Part shown: in pieces, positions 29,759 through 37,878 of the stretch
Layout: each line of letters begins with the position of its first letter
Numbering within the stretch: the stretch's first letter is position 1
Assembly: GCA_002791545.1 (NCBI GenBank)
Contig: PFXG01000057.1
Location: 1 to 55,512 of the forward strand
Direction of reading: 5' to 3'
DNA: 55,512 bases
Source of the DNA: Zetaproteobacteria bacterium CG_4_9_14_3_um_filter_49_83
Lineage (GTDB): Bacteria; Pseudomonadota; Zetaproteobacteria; Mariprofundales; Mariprofundaceae
Program-made: the position numbers and the translations under genes
The notes under the pieces: generated by a model
Databases searched by the model: none
What the model saw: the letters and a program-made list of their open reading frames with translations, nothing else
What the model was told of the DNA's origin: nothing

Positions 29759-31237
29759 TTAGCTGCTCTGATTTACCTGCTTTGCCATATTTGCCGTAGC
29801 CAGTAAGGGGGAGAGCAATTCAACATCCAGCGCCTGCTCCAGGGCATCGGCCAGCAGATCAAGGGATGCCAGCGTGCGCTGTTGTTGATCTCTTCCATCG
29901 CCGGAGAATTCGAATATCTCAGCCAGCCAGCTCTGGCGAAAAGCGCCCTGTTCAAACAAGCCATGCAGATAACTGCCCCACACCTGTTTATCGTCGGAGC
30001 AGGCAAAAAATGGAAACAGCTCAGTCGTCGCCCCCTCTGATGTCCCATGATGAATTTCATAACCGGTGACACGATGACCGCCAAAGCGATGCGAAAGCTG
30101 ATCCACCTGGCGCAATATTTTATCGCTCTGCATGGTTGTGGAAACTGGCAGCCAGGCCAGACCCGCAGCACCACCCTCGACGCAAGCGCCATCAACAGCA
30201 TCGTCCGAAATCGAAAGGCCCAGCATCTGCATACCACCACAAAGGCCAAGTAACTTGCCACCATAACGCAGATGCCGTTCCAGTTCCGGTACAAATCCGG
30301 CCGCACGCAGCCAGGCAAGATCAGAAGCCACATGCTTGGAACCGGGCAGAATAATCAGGTCAGCAGGCGAAAGTTCTTCAGCTGAACGGACGAAGCGTAG
30401 CTGCACTCCCGCCTCGGATGCCAGCGGGTCGATGTCATCGCTATTGGACATTCTCGGGTAGGCGATAACGGCAATGCGCAAAACATTTTCACCACGAAGG
30501 TACGAAGACACGAAGTTTTGATGCCGGTAAGGCGCATCTTCTTCAGGCAGCTCAAGCGGCAGATAGGGAATGACGCCGGCAACAGGTCGGCCGGTTTTTT
30601 CTTCCAACCAGATCAGCGCGTCATCCAGCAAGGCAAGGTTGCCGCGAAATCGGTTGATCAGCAGCGCCTTCACGCGGCCATTCTCGGAAGTCGAGAGGAT
30701 ATAAAGCGAACCGCTAAGCGCCGCAAAAACACCGCCGCAATCGATATCCCCGACCAGCCAGACCGGCACATCAGCCGCCTCGGCAAAGCCCATATTGGCG
30801 ATATCGCCCTCGCGCAAGTTGGGTTCGGCCGGTGAGCCTGCTCCTTCTACAATCACCACATCATATTGAGCCTGAAGAATGGCAAACGAGTCCAGCACCA
30901 TCTGCATCCAGCCGATACGGTCTTCACGGAAGCGCCTGGCTTCAAGTGATCCGACCACCTTGCCGCGCACCACCAGCTGTGCCTTTTCATCACCTTCCGG
31001 CTTGATCAGCACAGGATTCATATGCACCGTCGGCTCAATACCACAAGCCAGAGCCTGCAACGCCTGCGCCCGGCCAATCTCGCCACCGTCAATCGTCACC
31101 GCAGCATTATTACTCATATTCTGCGGCTTGAATGGCGCCACACGCACGCCATTGCGCGCCAGCAGTCGGCACAACCCCGCCACCAGCACCGATTTACCGA
31201 CGCCCGAAGCGGTGCCCTGAATCATCAACGCTTTCAT
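29759..31237 (-). CDS. cobQ: Cobyric acid synthase
   Basis: Cytoplasmic amidotransferase of 492 residues that adds amide groups at positions b, d, e and g of adenosylcobyrinic a,c-diamide. The N-terminal P-loop domain starts MIQGTASGVGKS, with PFKPQNMSNNA and VEGAGSPAEPNL. The C-terminal class I glutaminase domain has the nucleophile Cys in LLGLCGGMQMLG and the His in GYEIHHG. GAAGG precedes the ATG. The linker between the domains contains an insert-like stretch encoded by a known type of dispersed repeat (see 30489-30515). No other late-pathway gene adjoins it: the Wadjet block separates it from the btu genes. Confidence 0.93.
   Translation of the reverse strand: MKALMIQGTASGVGKSVLVAGLCRLLARNGVRVAPFKPQNMSNNAAVTIDGGEIGRAQALQALACGIEPTVHMNPVLIKPEGDEKAQLVVRGKVVGSLEARRFREDRIGWMQMVLDSFAILQAQYDVVIVEGAGSPAEPNLREGDIANMGFAEAADVPVWLVGDIDCGGVFAALSGSLYILSTSENGRVKALLINRFRGNLALLDDALIWLEEKTGRPVAGVIPYLPLELPEEDAPYRHQNFVSSYLRGENVLRIAVIAYPRMSNSDDIDPLASEAGVQLRFVRSAEELSPADLIILPGSKHVASDLAWLRAAGFVPELERHLRYGGKLLGLCGGMQMLGLSISDDAVDGACVEGGAAGLAWLPVSTTMQSDKILRQVDQLSHRFGGHRVTGYEIHHGTSEGATTELFPFFACSDDKQVWGSYLHGLFEQGAFRQSWLAEIFEFSGDGRDQQQRTLASLDLLADALEQALDVELLSPLLATANMAKQVNQSS
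30489..30515. repeat. Dispersed-type repeat inside the cobQ reading frame
   Basis: The plus strand carries the quasi-periodic sequence ACCACGAAGG-TACGAAGACA-CGAAG, a unit typical of intergenic repeats in many bacteria. Here it is read in frame on the minus strand as NFVSSYLRGE. It lies between the P-loop and glutaminase halves of CobQ, in a linker that can tolerate insertion. Confidence 0.5.
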
Positions 31238-31267
31238 GATTGAACCTTCATGTTTATCCTGGATTTT

Positions 31268-31303
31268 ATTCTGCTTTTAATTCTGCAATTTATTCTGCAA
31301 GAA
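31268..31303. repeat. Three 12-bp direct repeats upstream of cobQ
   Basis: ATTCTGC occurs at 31268, 31280 and 31292, exactly 12 bp apart, each followed by an A/T-rich pentamer. The array lies 30-66 bp upstream of the cobQ start, a promoter-proximal place, and overlaps the decayed 3' end of the AlbA_2 fragment. It could be a tandem binding site. Confidence 0.5.
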
Positions 31304-31838
31304 CTGAGGTGCACGGCTTCCAAAACGATTCGCTGATCCTACTTGGAAACCTCGATAGCCAGCAGTTGATCTTGCGGCAATATGCGCAGCTGAATATTTC
31401 ATATTTTTTGATACAGGACCGATATATTAAGCAAAGGAGGGCCGAAGTGTTCGTAAGCCCTTTCCAGACAATCGGCATTCCGTGCGGCGTCGCAGGAACC
31501 TCAAACAGCACAACGCGACCATCAACGCGGTGCAGCTCAAAGATATTTCGAAAGGTAATGCCGGGCTCAGTGTTATCGGCAATTTGCAATTTTGTACTTT
31601 GAAGACGTTCCGGGTCTGAACGATAAGCGGAGCCAATTACCGCCCGACTTTTATTATCCACACCAAAGACCAACCATACCCTGTCCAACGCCTGCAAATT
31701 GGCTTCATTGGACATAGCTGAGAAATAACGTCCGATCCTGTCTGTATCGTAACCGTTACCTGCCTGCTTAAACTCCACCGCATTTTCCCAGGTTGCAATG
31801 AGGTCATTCAATAGTATGCGCAATTCATTTTGTTTCAT
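31290..31838 (-). pseudogene. Truncated Schlafen-type AlbA_2 DNA-binding protein gene
   Basis: Residues 1-128 match the N-terminal AlbA_2 (AAA_4/Schlafen) domain of RecG-like transcriptional or helicase proteins: ENAVEFKQAGNGYD, YFSAMSNEANL, WLVFGVDNKSR, GITFRNIFEL and PHGMPIVWKG. The expected continuation (YGRDGESL) is absent. The frame instead runs into an unrelated Cys/Arg/Ser-rich tail of about 55 residues. Full family members are around 500 residues, so this is a remnant. It sits 37 nt downstream of jetD on the same strand and may have travelled with the defence block. Confidence 0.7.
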
Positions 31839-31875
31839 TGGTACAACCCACCTCTGCCATCATTCACTCCCCCAT

Positions 31876-33078
31876 TTACTGACAGCAACTGATATTGACA
31901 GCTACCTGCAGATGCGAAAAACCAACACGTTCCTGCTCCAGCCGTACCTGCTCACCCAATCTGTTGCAACGCAAATCATCATAGAGATCCGCTTCATCCC
32001 GAGTCAGATGCGTTAACTCCCGCTTCTCCTGTTTCGGTTCAAAGCCCCATACCGCCTGATGGCTCAACAGCGTCTGCCGATCCATCAGCAATGAGCGCAC
32101 ATGCGGGAGCTGGGCGCGCAACTGATTCAGGATAGCAAAGCCGTGCGTATCCAGATCACCCCAATAGCATAAATCGCACTGATGCATCCATTTAGCCTGC
32201 TTCAGCGTCTCAAAGCCATAACCGGAACCAAACAGCACAATGGCATCAGCGACATTGGGAAATGCCAGATAGTTAATCTCGTTTTCCACCATAAAAATGC
32301 GTTTTATTTTCACCTGAACAGCTTGTTCCAAACGGGAAAAAGCTTGCGCCGTCATCACAACATCCTGACTGGCATCGGCATGCAGCAGGCGAATATCCGC
32401 ATCAAGCGGGCGCAGACGCAGCATCAGCGGTTTATCCAGAAAGCCATATCGACGGTTAAAGCCTGCTGCCCCCGTGAAATCATCATTGATGGCAAATACG
32501 GGCAACACCAGATCAAACAGTTCTGCCAGCACCTGCCGGTGCGACTCAATAAACTTGCTATCTATTCCGGCCAGATTCACCTGTCGCAGATAAATCCCCG
32601 GATTCGGATGTGTCCGCATCCATTCACACAAATCAACCAGCCGTGGCCAATCCCCGGCCAGCTCCAGCGCCATGACCGGCCGCTTTACAAGCCAGCTTTG
32701 CAGTTCCGGCAGTTGCGCGGCGCTCTGTTGGTAAAGTTTGCAGAATAATTGCAGTTGCTTGCCTTTGCCTGTCAGCGCAGCGGCTTGTTCAGGACGCTCC
32801 AGCAGCAATGCTGACGGCAGCCGCTGTCTGCCCAGCGTTTGGTGATTGCAATCGCGCCATTGCAGTTGCAAGCCATTTTTTTCGGCATAGGCCATCATCA
32901 ACTTTGCCCAATCCCGCATATCAGCAAAAGCTTCCAGCATCACTTTTGCCGAAGGCATTTTAAATGGAATCCTCAGCGGAAAAATATCACTCTGATTAAC
33001 GGCTGCCCGGCACAATGCCCCACTTTTCCACTGCCGCTCCAGCATCTCTCTGATATCAGACGGAGTTGTCCATTTCAC
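31876..33078 (-). CDS. jetD: Wadjet type I nuclease subunit JetD (DUF3322/DUF2220)
   Basis: Toprim-type subunit of the Wadjet anti-plasmid system, 400 residues. The N-terminal DUF3322 arm is followed by a C-terminal DUF2220 topoisomerase-VI-A-like Toprim fold. The metal ligands are the Glu of MVENEINYLAFP and the DxD of CYWGDLDTHG. In studied systems this subunit cuts circular DNA that the SMC motor has reeled in. It starts with GTG at 33078, overlapping the jetC stop (GTGA), and is the last jet gene. All key residues that I can check are present. Confidence 0.93.
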   Translation of the reverse strand: MKWTTPSDIREMLERQWKSGALCRAAVNQSDIFPLRIPFKMPSAKVMLEAFADMRDWAKLMMAYAEKNGLQLQWRDCNHQTLGRQRLPSALLLERPEQAAALTGKGKQLQLFCKLYQQSAAQLPELQSWLVKRPVMALELAGDWPRLVDLCEWMRTHPNPGIYLRQVNLAGIDSKFIESHRQVLAELFDLVLPVFAINDDFTGAAGFNRRYGFLDKPLMLRLRPLDADIRLLHADASQDVVMTAQAFSRLEQAVQVKIKRIFMVENEINYLAFPNVADAIVLFGSGYGFETLKQAKWMHQCDLCYWGDLDTHGFAILNQLRAQLPHVRSLLMDRQTLLSHQAVWGFEPKQEKRELTHLTRDEADLYDDLRCNRLGEQVRLEQERVGFSHLQVAVNISCCQ

Positions 33079-36000
33079 GCCGCTATTGTCTCAAACTTCT
33101 TTTTTTCTTCCCGAAAGGTGGCAATGCTTAAATTGCGCAGTTTGGAGGTAGTGCCTGCCTCATTGCTGACAAAGCCGACATGCTGCACATGCGGTTCAAT
33201 GATATGAATTTTCTGCAGCGGCGTGACAATCAACAGCTGTAAGTTCAGCTGAGCAAACAGCCGCAAGCCATATTCCGCCGATTCATCCGAACCGCGCCCG
33301 AATGCCTCATCAATCACGACAAAACGAAATGAACGGGAACGCACTGCCCCCATCTCCAGCCCAAACTGATAAGCCAGACTGGCAGCCAGAATGGTGTAGG
33401 CGAGTTTCTCTTTCTGACCCCCTGATTTACCACCGGAATCAGCATAGTGCTCATGCTCTGAGTCATCTTCCCGCCAGCGTTCCGAGGCGGCAAAACGGAA
33501 CCAGTTTCGTACATCGGTCACTTTTCGTTGCCAGCGCATATCCAGATCGAGCATGCCTTCACGCCCCCGAAAACGTTCGATGATCTGTTTGACCTGCAAA
33601 AACTTTTCCTCTGAATACTGGTGATCTTCAGAGCCGGTGACGCTGCCTTCAGTACAGGCGCGCAATTGCTGTTGGAACGTCTGAATTTCTGCATCGGCAG
33701 CTGGTTGTGCCAGCAATTTGATATAACGCCCGGCCGCCGCATCATAATCGATCTGTGTCAGTGATTCGTTAATACGCTCCACCCGCTCATGAATGGTTTC
33801 ACGCTCGCGCCGCAACTGCGATTGAAAATTGGCAATCTCACGAATGGTATTTTCATTGAGCAGCTCTTTAAAACGCGCCTCAAAACGTGGTAAACCATCG
33901 GCATTCAAACCGTTCAACAGCGTCACATATTCATGTGCTGCACGTAAATCGACATCAATTTCCTGCGTTTGCAGCGGAAATTCTTTGTTGTAATCACTCA
34001 TGGCTTTGATGATATGATCACGTAAGCGAACCAGTCTGGCATCGATGTTTTTGACCCGTTTCGCCAGTTCACCATCCATCTGATGTTCATGCCCGTCACA
34101 GGATTCCACCCTTCGCTGCACATCCTGTCCAAACAACTCATTGGAGATGGCATCCAGTTGCTGCACATACGCCTCATGCCCCGCCCGCCCGGCTTGCTCT
34201 GCGCCTAAGAGCTGCTGCAACTGCTCATAAGTTTGCTGTGCATCGGCTCGCTTCTGCTCATCTTTGGAGTATTCATCACGCTGCTTAAGCAGTGCCTGCT
34301 CGTCTGCTTCCAACTGAAGCAACACGCTTTCGCGTTGTTTGGCCAGCAGACGAAGTTGATCAGAGGCAGCTTCGAGTTGTTGTTTCTGTTCTCGCAAATG
34401 ATCGATATGCAGAGCCAGCGGGCGCCAATTGATATCCTGAAAATCCGGGTAGGCCTGCAATTGATTGAACAAGGACAATCGCTGTTGCTGCTGTTTCAGT
34501 GCAGTCTGCAAACGCGCAATTGCAGCCCCCGTTTCGGCCAGAGCGGCTTGTCTCTCGCGTGATTCTTTTTCCAACACGGCGATTTTTTCGGCATTGCTCC
34601 AGCCCAGCACGAAACGTCGTTTATCATCAAGACGGTGACGGTCATCCTTTTCATGGCGACCACCCCTGGATTTGATCTGCCCGCTGAGACTGATCGCACG
34701 TGTTTCACGTCGAAATTGAGTCATATCCGCACAGCAGGCATAATCAAAATGCAAGGCCAGCTCGACGTGTAACCAGTCATAAAATATCGAATCCGGTTTT
34801 ACTTCCAGCTTATGCAGCAGCGAATGTTCATTCAGTTGCGGCGCAAGCTGCTGATGTTCACGCACCCGGTAATACACCAGACGCCCCTGAAGATGGTTCT
34901 GATTCACCCAATCGGAGACCCGGCTATAAAACGCATCCGCCACCAGCAGCGACAATGAAAAATTATGCAACAATCGCTCTGCCGCACCTTGCCAGTCACG
35001 TTCACTCTCAAGCACCTGAATCAGCTCTCCGGCAAAGGGCATAGCCTCTTCAGGCAAAGCCAGAGCTTTGCAAAGCTGTTCGCGGATGCTGATCTGTTGC
35101 GTACTGATATTGCTTTTGCGCTGTTTCAGACTCACCAGTTCATGCTGCAACAGCTCATACTCGCGTTTACCAGTTACCAGCCCGACAGCGAGCTCATTTA
35201 ATCTGTTTTGCTTTTCGGCCTCATCCCGCTCCAGTCCCTGTAACATCTCCAGACAGGCATGACGATGCTGCAAAAACGTCTCCACATCTTTCACTGCCGC
35301 CAGCTCAAGCTGTGAGATCAGGGCATCGTAACGCTCAGCCCGTTGCAAACAGCGCGTCTTTTCCCGCTCTTTATCGGCGATGCTTGCTTCGAGCAGGGCG
35401 ATACGATCACCCCCCTGATCGGCAATCGCCCGTTCCAGTTGCCGCTCCTGCTGCCGCTGCTCATTGACGCGCTCCTGCAACTGTTCAACCCGCTGCTGCA
35501 AGCGAGCCAGCTTCTCATCCAGCTTATCGATCCTGGCAATCAACAATGTCGATTTGATATCGGCAAAATAGCTTTGCAATGCTTTGCGACATTGCTCCAG
35601 CTCTGCCTTGCTCGCATCCAGATCTGAATGCGTTTTACAGTTTTCGACCAGTGGCGTAAGCAAATCCACTTGTCGTTTGGCAATCAGCACCGCCTGATGC
35701 GCACGATCCAGATCGTCAAAGTGCGTGATCAACGCTTCGATGCGCGGCGTCACATCAAAAGGCTCCAGCATGTGTCCCCGCACAAACTCTGTCAGATTAC
35801 CAATCGCCTTCATCGATACGGTCTGATGAAACAACTCCAGTGCCTGATCATTTTCAATGCCAAAACGACGACGGAAAAATGCGCCATAGGCTGGAAAAGC
35901 ATCGAACAGCTCTACATGATCCTGCTTCAAACGCTTGCGTAAGCGGGTCATGTCCGCACCAAAGTTGCCGAAATCATCTTTAATCGACATTTCCCGATCG

Positions 36001-36464
36001 GCCACAACATAAAAGCGTTCGGGTTGCCCCTGTGGTTGGCGGAACCAGAACACCTGCGCCAGCGTCACGGTCTGATCATAACCCTCGTTATAAAACACCC
36101 CCAGAATCACTGAATAACAGCTATGATCGCGCAGCGCCACCGGTTTTGCCGTGCCAACCGATTCACTTTGTTCCGATTTATAATAGCCCAGCACATAAGA
36201 GCGCAGATCACGCTCTTTGGCAGCGGCTCCGGCCGCTTTGTTGTAGGCAACCCGGTGAGCCGGTACCAGCAGCGTCGTCACGGCATCAACAAGGGTCGAT
36301 TTTCCCGAGCCGATATCTCCGGTCAGCAGTCCGTTCTTACCACCGAGCTCAAATGGCCAGACCTTGCCGTCAAAAGTACCCCAGTTGAATACCTCCAGAC
36401 GTTTCAGGCGAAATCCTGTCAGGGCATCATCGCTGACGAAGTCCAGATTAAGCAACTGCTCCAC
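33075..36464 (-). CDS. jetC: Wadjet SMC-like ATPase JetC (MukB-like)
   Basis: SMC-family motor of 1129 residues. The head begins with Walker A GDIGSGKSTLVDA near residue 45. Two long coiled-coil arms rich in Gln, Glu, Leu and Arg lie either side of a hinge-like region near 500-650. The C-terminal head half has the signature KSGGQKEKL and Walker B FVVIDEAFGRG. In Wadjet systems it forms the loop-extruding complex with JetA and JetB that senses small circular DNA. It starts with GTG one base after the jetB stop, with GGGG upstream, and overlaps jetD. Confidence 0.95.
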   Translation of the reverse strand: MEQLLNLDFVSDDALTGFRLKRLEVFNWGTFDGKVWPFELGGKNGLLTGDIGSGKSTLVDAVTTLLVPAHRVAYNKAAGAAAKERDLRSYVLGYYKSEQSESVGTAKPVALRDHSCYSVILGVFYNEGYDQTVTLAQVFWFRQPQGQPERFYVVADREMSIKDDFGNFGADMTRLRKRLKQDHVELFDAFPAYGAFFRRRFGIENDQALELFHQTVSMKAIGNLTEFVRGHMLEPFDVTPRIEALITHFDDLDRAHQAVLIAKRQVDLLTPLVENCKTHSDLDASKAELEQCRKALQSYFADIKSTLLIARIDKLDEKLARLQQRVEQLQERVNEQRQQERQLERAIADQGGDRIALLEASIADKEREKTRCLQRAERYDALISQLELAAVKDVETFLQHRHACLEMLQGLERDEAEKQNRLNELAVGLVTGKREYELLQHELVSLKQRKSNISTQQISIREQLCKALALPEEAMPFAGELIQVLESERDWQGAAERLLHNFSLSLLVADAFYSRVSDWVNQNHLQGRLVYYRVREHQQLAPQLNEHSLLHKLEVKPDSIFYDWLHVELALHFDYACCADMTQFRRETRAISLSGQIKSRGGRHEKDDRHRLDDKRRFVLGWSNAEKIAVLEKESRERQAALAETGAAIARLQTALKQQQQRLSLFNQLQAYPDFQDINWRPLALHIDHLREQKQQLEAASDQLRLLAKQRESVLLQLEADEQALLKQRDEYSKDEQKRADAQQTYEQLQQLLGAEQAGRAGHEAYVQQLDAISNELFGQDVQRRVESCDGHEHQMDGELAKRVKNIDARLVRLRDHIIKAMSDYNKEFPLQTQEIDVDLRAAHEYVTLLNGLNADGLPRFEARFKELLNENTIREIANFQSQLRRERETIHERVERINESLTQIDYDAAAGRYIKLLAQPAADAEIQTFQQQLRACTEGSVTGSEDHQYSEEKFLQVKQIIERFRGREGMLDLDMRWQRKVTDVRNWFRFAASERWREDDSEHEHYADSGGKSGGQKEKLAYTILAASLAYQFGLEMGAVRSRSFRFVVIDEAFGRGSDESAEYGLRLFAQLNLQLLIVTPLQKIHIIEPHVQHVGFVSNEAGTTSKLRNLSIATFREEKKKFETIAA

Positions 36465-36465
36465 T

Positions 36466-37089
36466 TTACGCCCCCTGATTCGTCAACTGCGCCCGATATT
36501 CGCCAAGGCGCATATCGAATTCAGCCAGCCACTGCGCATCGACAAATGATTTGATGATGCGATGCAGCTCGATCATTTTCTCTTCACCTTTCAGGCGACG
36601 CGCAAAACCCATGGCGACAATTTTATTGATGTAGCTATCGACCTGATCGATCAGGCGCACTTCATTGCTACCATCGGGCAGAAACACCCGAATCATCTCC
36701 ACTACCTCATCACGCGATAAAATCACCCGCATCTCACCACCGGAGGCGTCCGATTCGGCCATTTTTTCACGAAACAGCGCCAGCAACAAACTGACATGGA
36801 AAGAGAGTGGACGGCGTGCCACCAGACGCGGCAGCTTCTCCTGCTCCGGCCCTGCGTCACGCGCCCGCAAAAACGCATAACCTTCGGCTTCATCGACGAT
36901 CAGTTCCAAACCCAGAATTTCCACATAATCAGACACTGCAAGCTGCAAACTCAACAACTGCTGCCATAAACGGGCCTCAGTCTCGCGATCGATCATGCCT
37001 TTACACAGCGCAATCACCACCGCCGACAACTGCGGGTTTCGACCGCTGTTTTCAAACTGATCGGAACTCTCATCTTGCATCATTTCCAT
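36466..37089 (-). CDS. jetB: Wadjet subunit JetB (MukE-like, DUF4194)
   Basis: KITE/MukE-like accessory subunit of 207 residues with two winged-helix-like halves; recognisable DUF4194 stretches are RPLSFHVSLLLALFREKM, LSRDEVVEMIRVFLP and IDQVDSYINKIVAMGFARRL. It bridges the JetA kleisin and the JetC heads. It ends one base before jetC. Upstream it is separated by 37 nt from the MNT gene rather than by jetA, which is unusual, and it has no strong ribosome-binding site. Its expression may depend on readthrough from the MNT gene. Confidence 0.9.
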   Translation of the reverse strand: MEMMQDESSDQFENSGRNPQLSAVVIALCKGMIDRETEARLWQQLLSLQLAVSDYVEILGLELIVDEAEGYAFLRARDAGPEQEKLPRLVARRPLSFHVSLLLALFREKMAESDASGGEMRVILSRDEVVEMIRVFLPDGSNEVRLIDQVDSYINKIVAMGFARRLKGEEKMIELHRIIKSFVDAQWLAEFDMRLGEYRAQLTNQGA

Positions 37090-37126
37090 ATTAGCACCGT
37101 CGTTTTAACCTTCTGAGGCGAACCAA

Positions 37127-37438
37127 TCATTTAACACCCTCATAAAACACCTGTCCCACATGATCGATATGCGCGAGCAGGTCAGGATGCTCAAGCTGAT
37201 CAAAAATAGAAATATCGAACGTATACGGCAGATTGAGTTCATCCAGCTTATCCAGCAGCGGATAGAGATGATGATCAGGCGTCAATGCTTTACCTTGCAA
37301 GGTCAGATCAATATCTGAGCCATTGCGATAGTTGCCTTTGGCACGAGAGCCATAAACAATCACTTTTTCAATATCAGGAAAAAGCGCAAGAACACCCTGA
37401 ATTTTATGGATCGTCTCTGTTTTTAAGCCAAAGCTCAT
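37127..37438 (-). CDS. mntA: MNT-type nucleotidyltransferase (MntA-like antitoxin)
   Basis: Minimal nucleotidyltransferase of 103 residues. The active-site motif GSx10DxD is intact: YGSRAKGNYRNGSDIDL (about residues 30-46). In characterised MntA/HepT pairs this enzyme neutralises the HEPN toxin by AMPylating a tyrosine. It overlaps the upstream HEPN gene by ATGA (37435-37438). The pair lies between jetA and jetB in the same orientation, with short gaps, as if part of the Wadjet operon. Confidence 0.88.
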   Translation of the reverse strand: MSFGLKTETIHKIQGVLALFPDIEKVIVYGSRAKGNYRNGSDIDLTLQGKALTPDHHLYPLLDKLDELNLPYTFDISIFDQLEHPDLLAHIDHVGQVFYEGVK

Positions 37439-37854
37439 ACAGCGCCCATCTCCTCTTGCAGACGTGTCAGCAAGGATTCAAAAGCCCGAATATCCTGATT
37501 GATGATATGTTTGAAAATAACTTCCATATCTTTTTCATTATACGTGTACACACTCCTGTTGCGCTGTTCAATCATTTGCATCCATACGTCACCATCGTGA
37601 ATAATGCCCAGTTTAAACGCCAGACGGGTTGCATCTTTTGAACCATAGATACCCTGTTGCCCACGACTCTCAAGAAAATCTTTCAACGTTTTCCATGCCA
37701 GCTCATGGGTAAACTCAAATCCCTGAATCACCCCTTGTTTTTCAAGTTTTGACAACGCCCGTTCAGCGGCAAGCTGTGAAGCCTCTTGCAAACCGGCCAG
37801 AGCTTTCGTGTAATTATGCAAGCGCTGAATCCAGCGGATATCATGATTCTCCAT
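37435..37854 (-). CDS. hepT: HEPN-family protein (HI0074/HepT-like toxin)
   Basis: Helical HEPN protein of 139 residues, of the nucleotidyltransferase substrate-binding (HI0074) group. Family stretches are FEFTHELAWKTLKDFLE, KDATRLAFKLGII and WMQMIEQRN. The RNase motif Rx4HxY is altered to Rx4YxY: Arg98 and Tyr105 remain, but the expected His103 is Tyr (TAC, one transition from CAC). That should abolish or weaken RNase activity while keeping the AMPylation tyrosine. I chose ATG at 37854 (GGGGA upstream); a GTG 12 nt earlier is possible. It begins 24 nt after the jetA stop. Confidence 0.85.
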   Translation of the reverse strand: MENHDIRWIQRLHNYTKALAGLQEASQLAAERALSKLEKQGVIQGFEFTHELAWKTLKDFLESRGQQGIYGSKDATRLAFKLGIIHDGDVWMQMIEQRNRSVYTYNEKDMEVIFKHIINQDIRAFESLLTRLQEEMGAV

Positions 37855-37878
37855 ATCGTCCCCCACAAAAGCCTGAGC

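Noticed and set aside
31290-31440. Tail of the AlbA_2 frame as a real new C-terminal domain
   Set aside because: Cys/Arg/Ser-rich, low-complexity, no similarity to the family continuation; best seen as readthrough into noncoding DNA.
36123-36554. 143-codon plus-strand frame across the jetC/jetB junction
   Set aside because: Both opposite genes are certain Wadjet subunits; the frame is a shadow.
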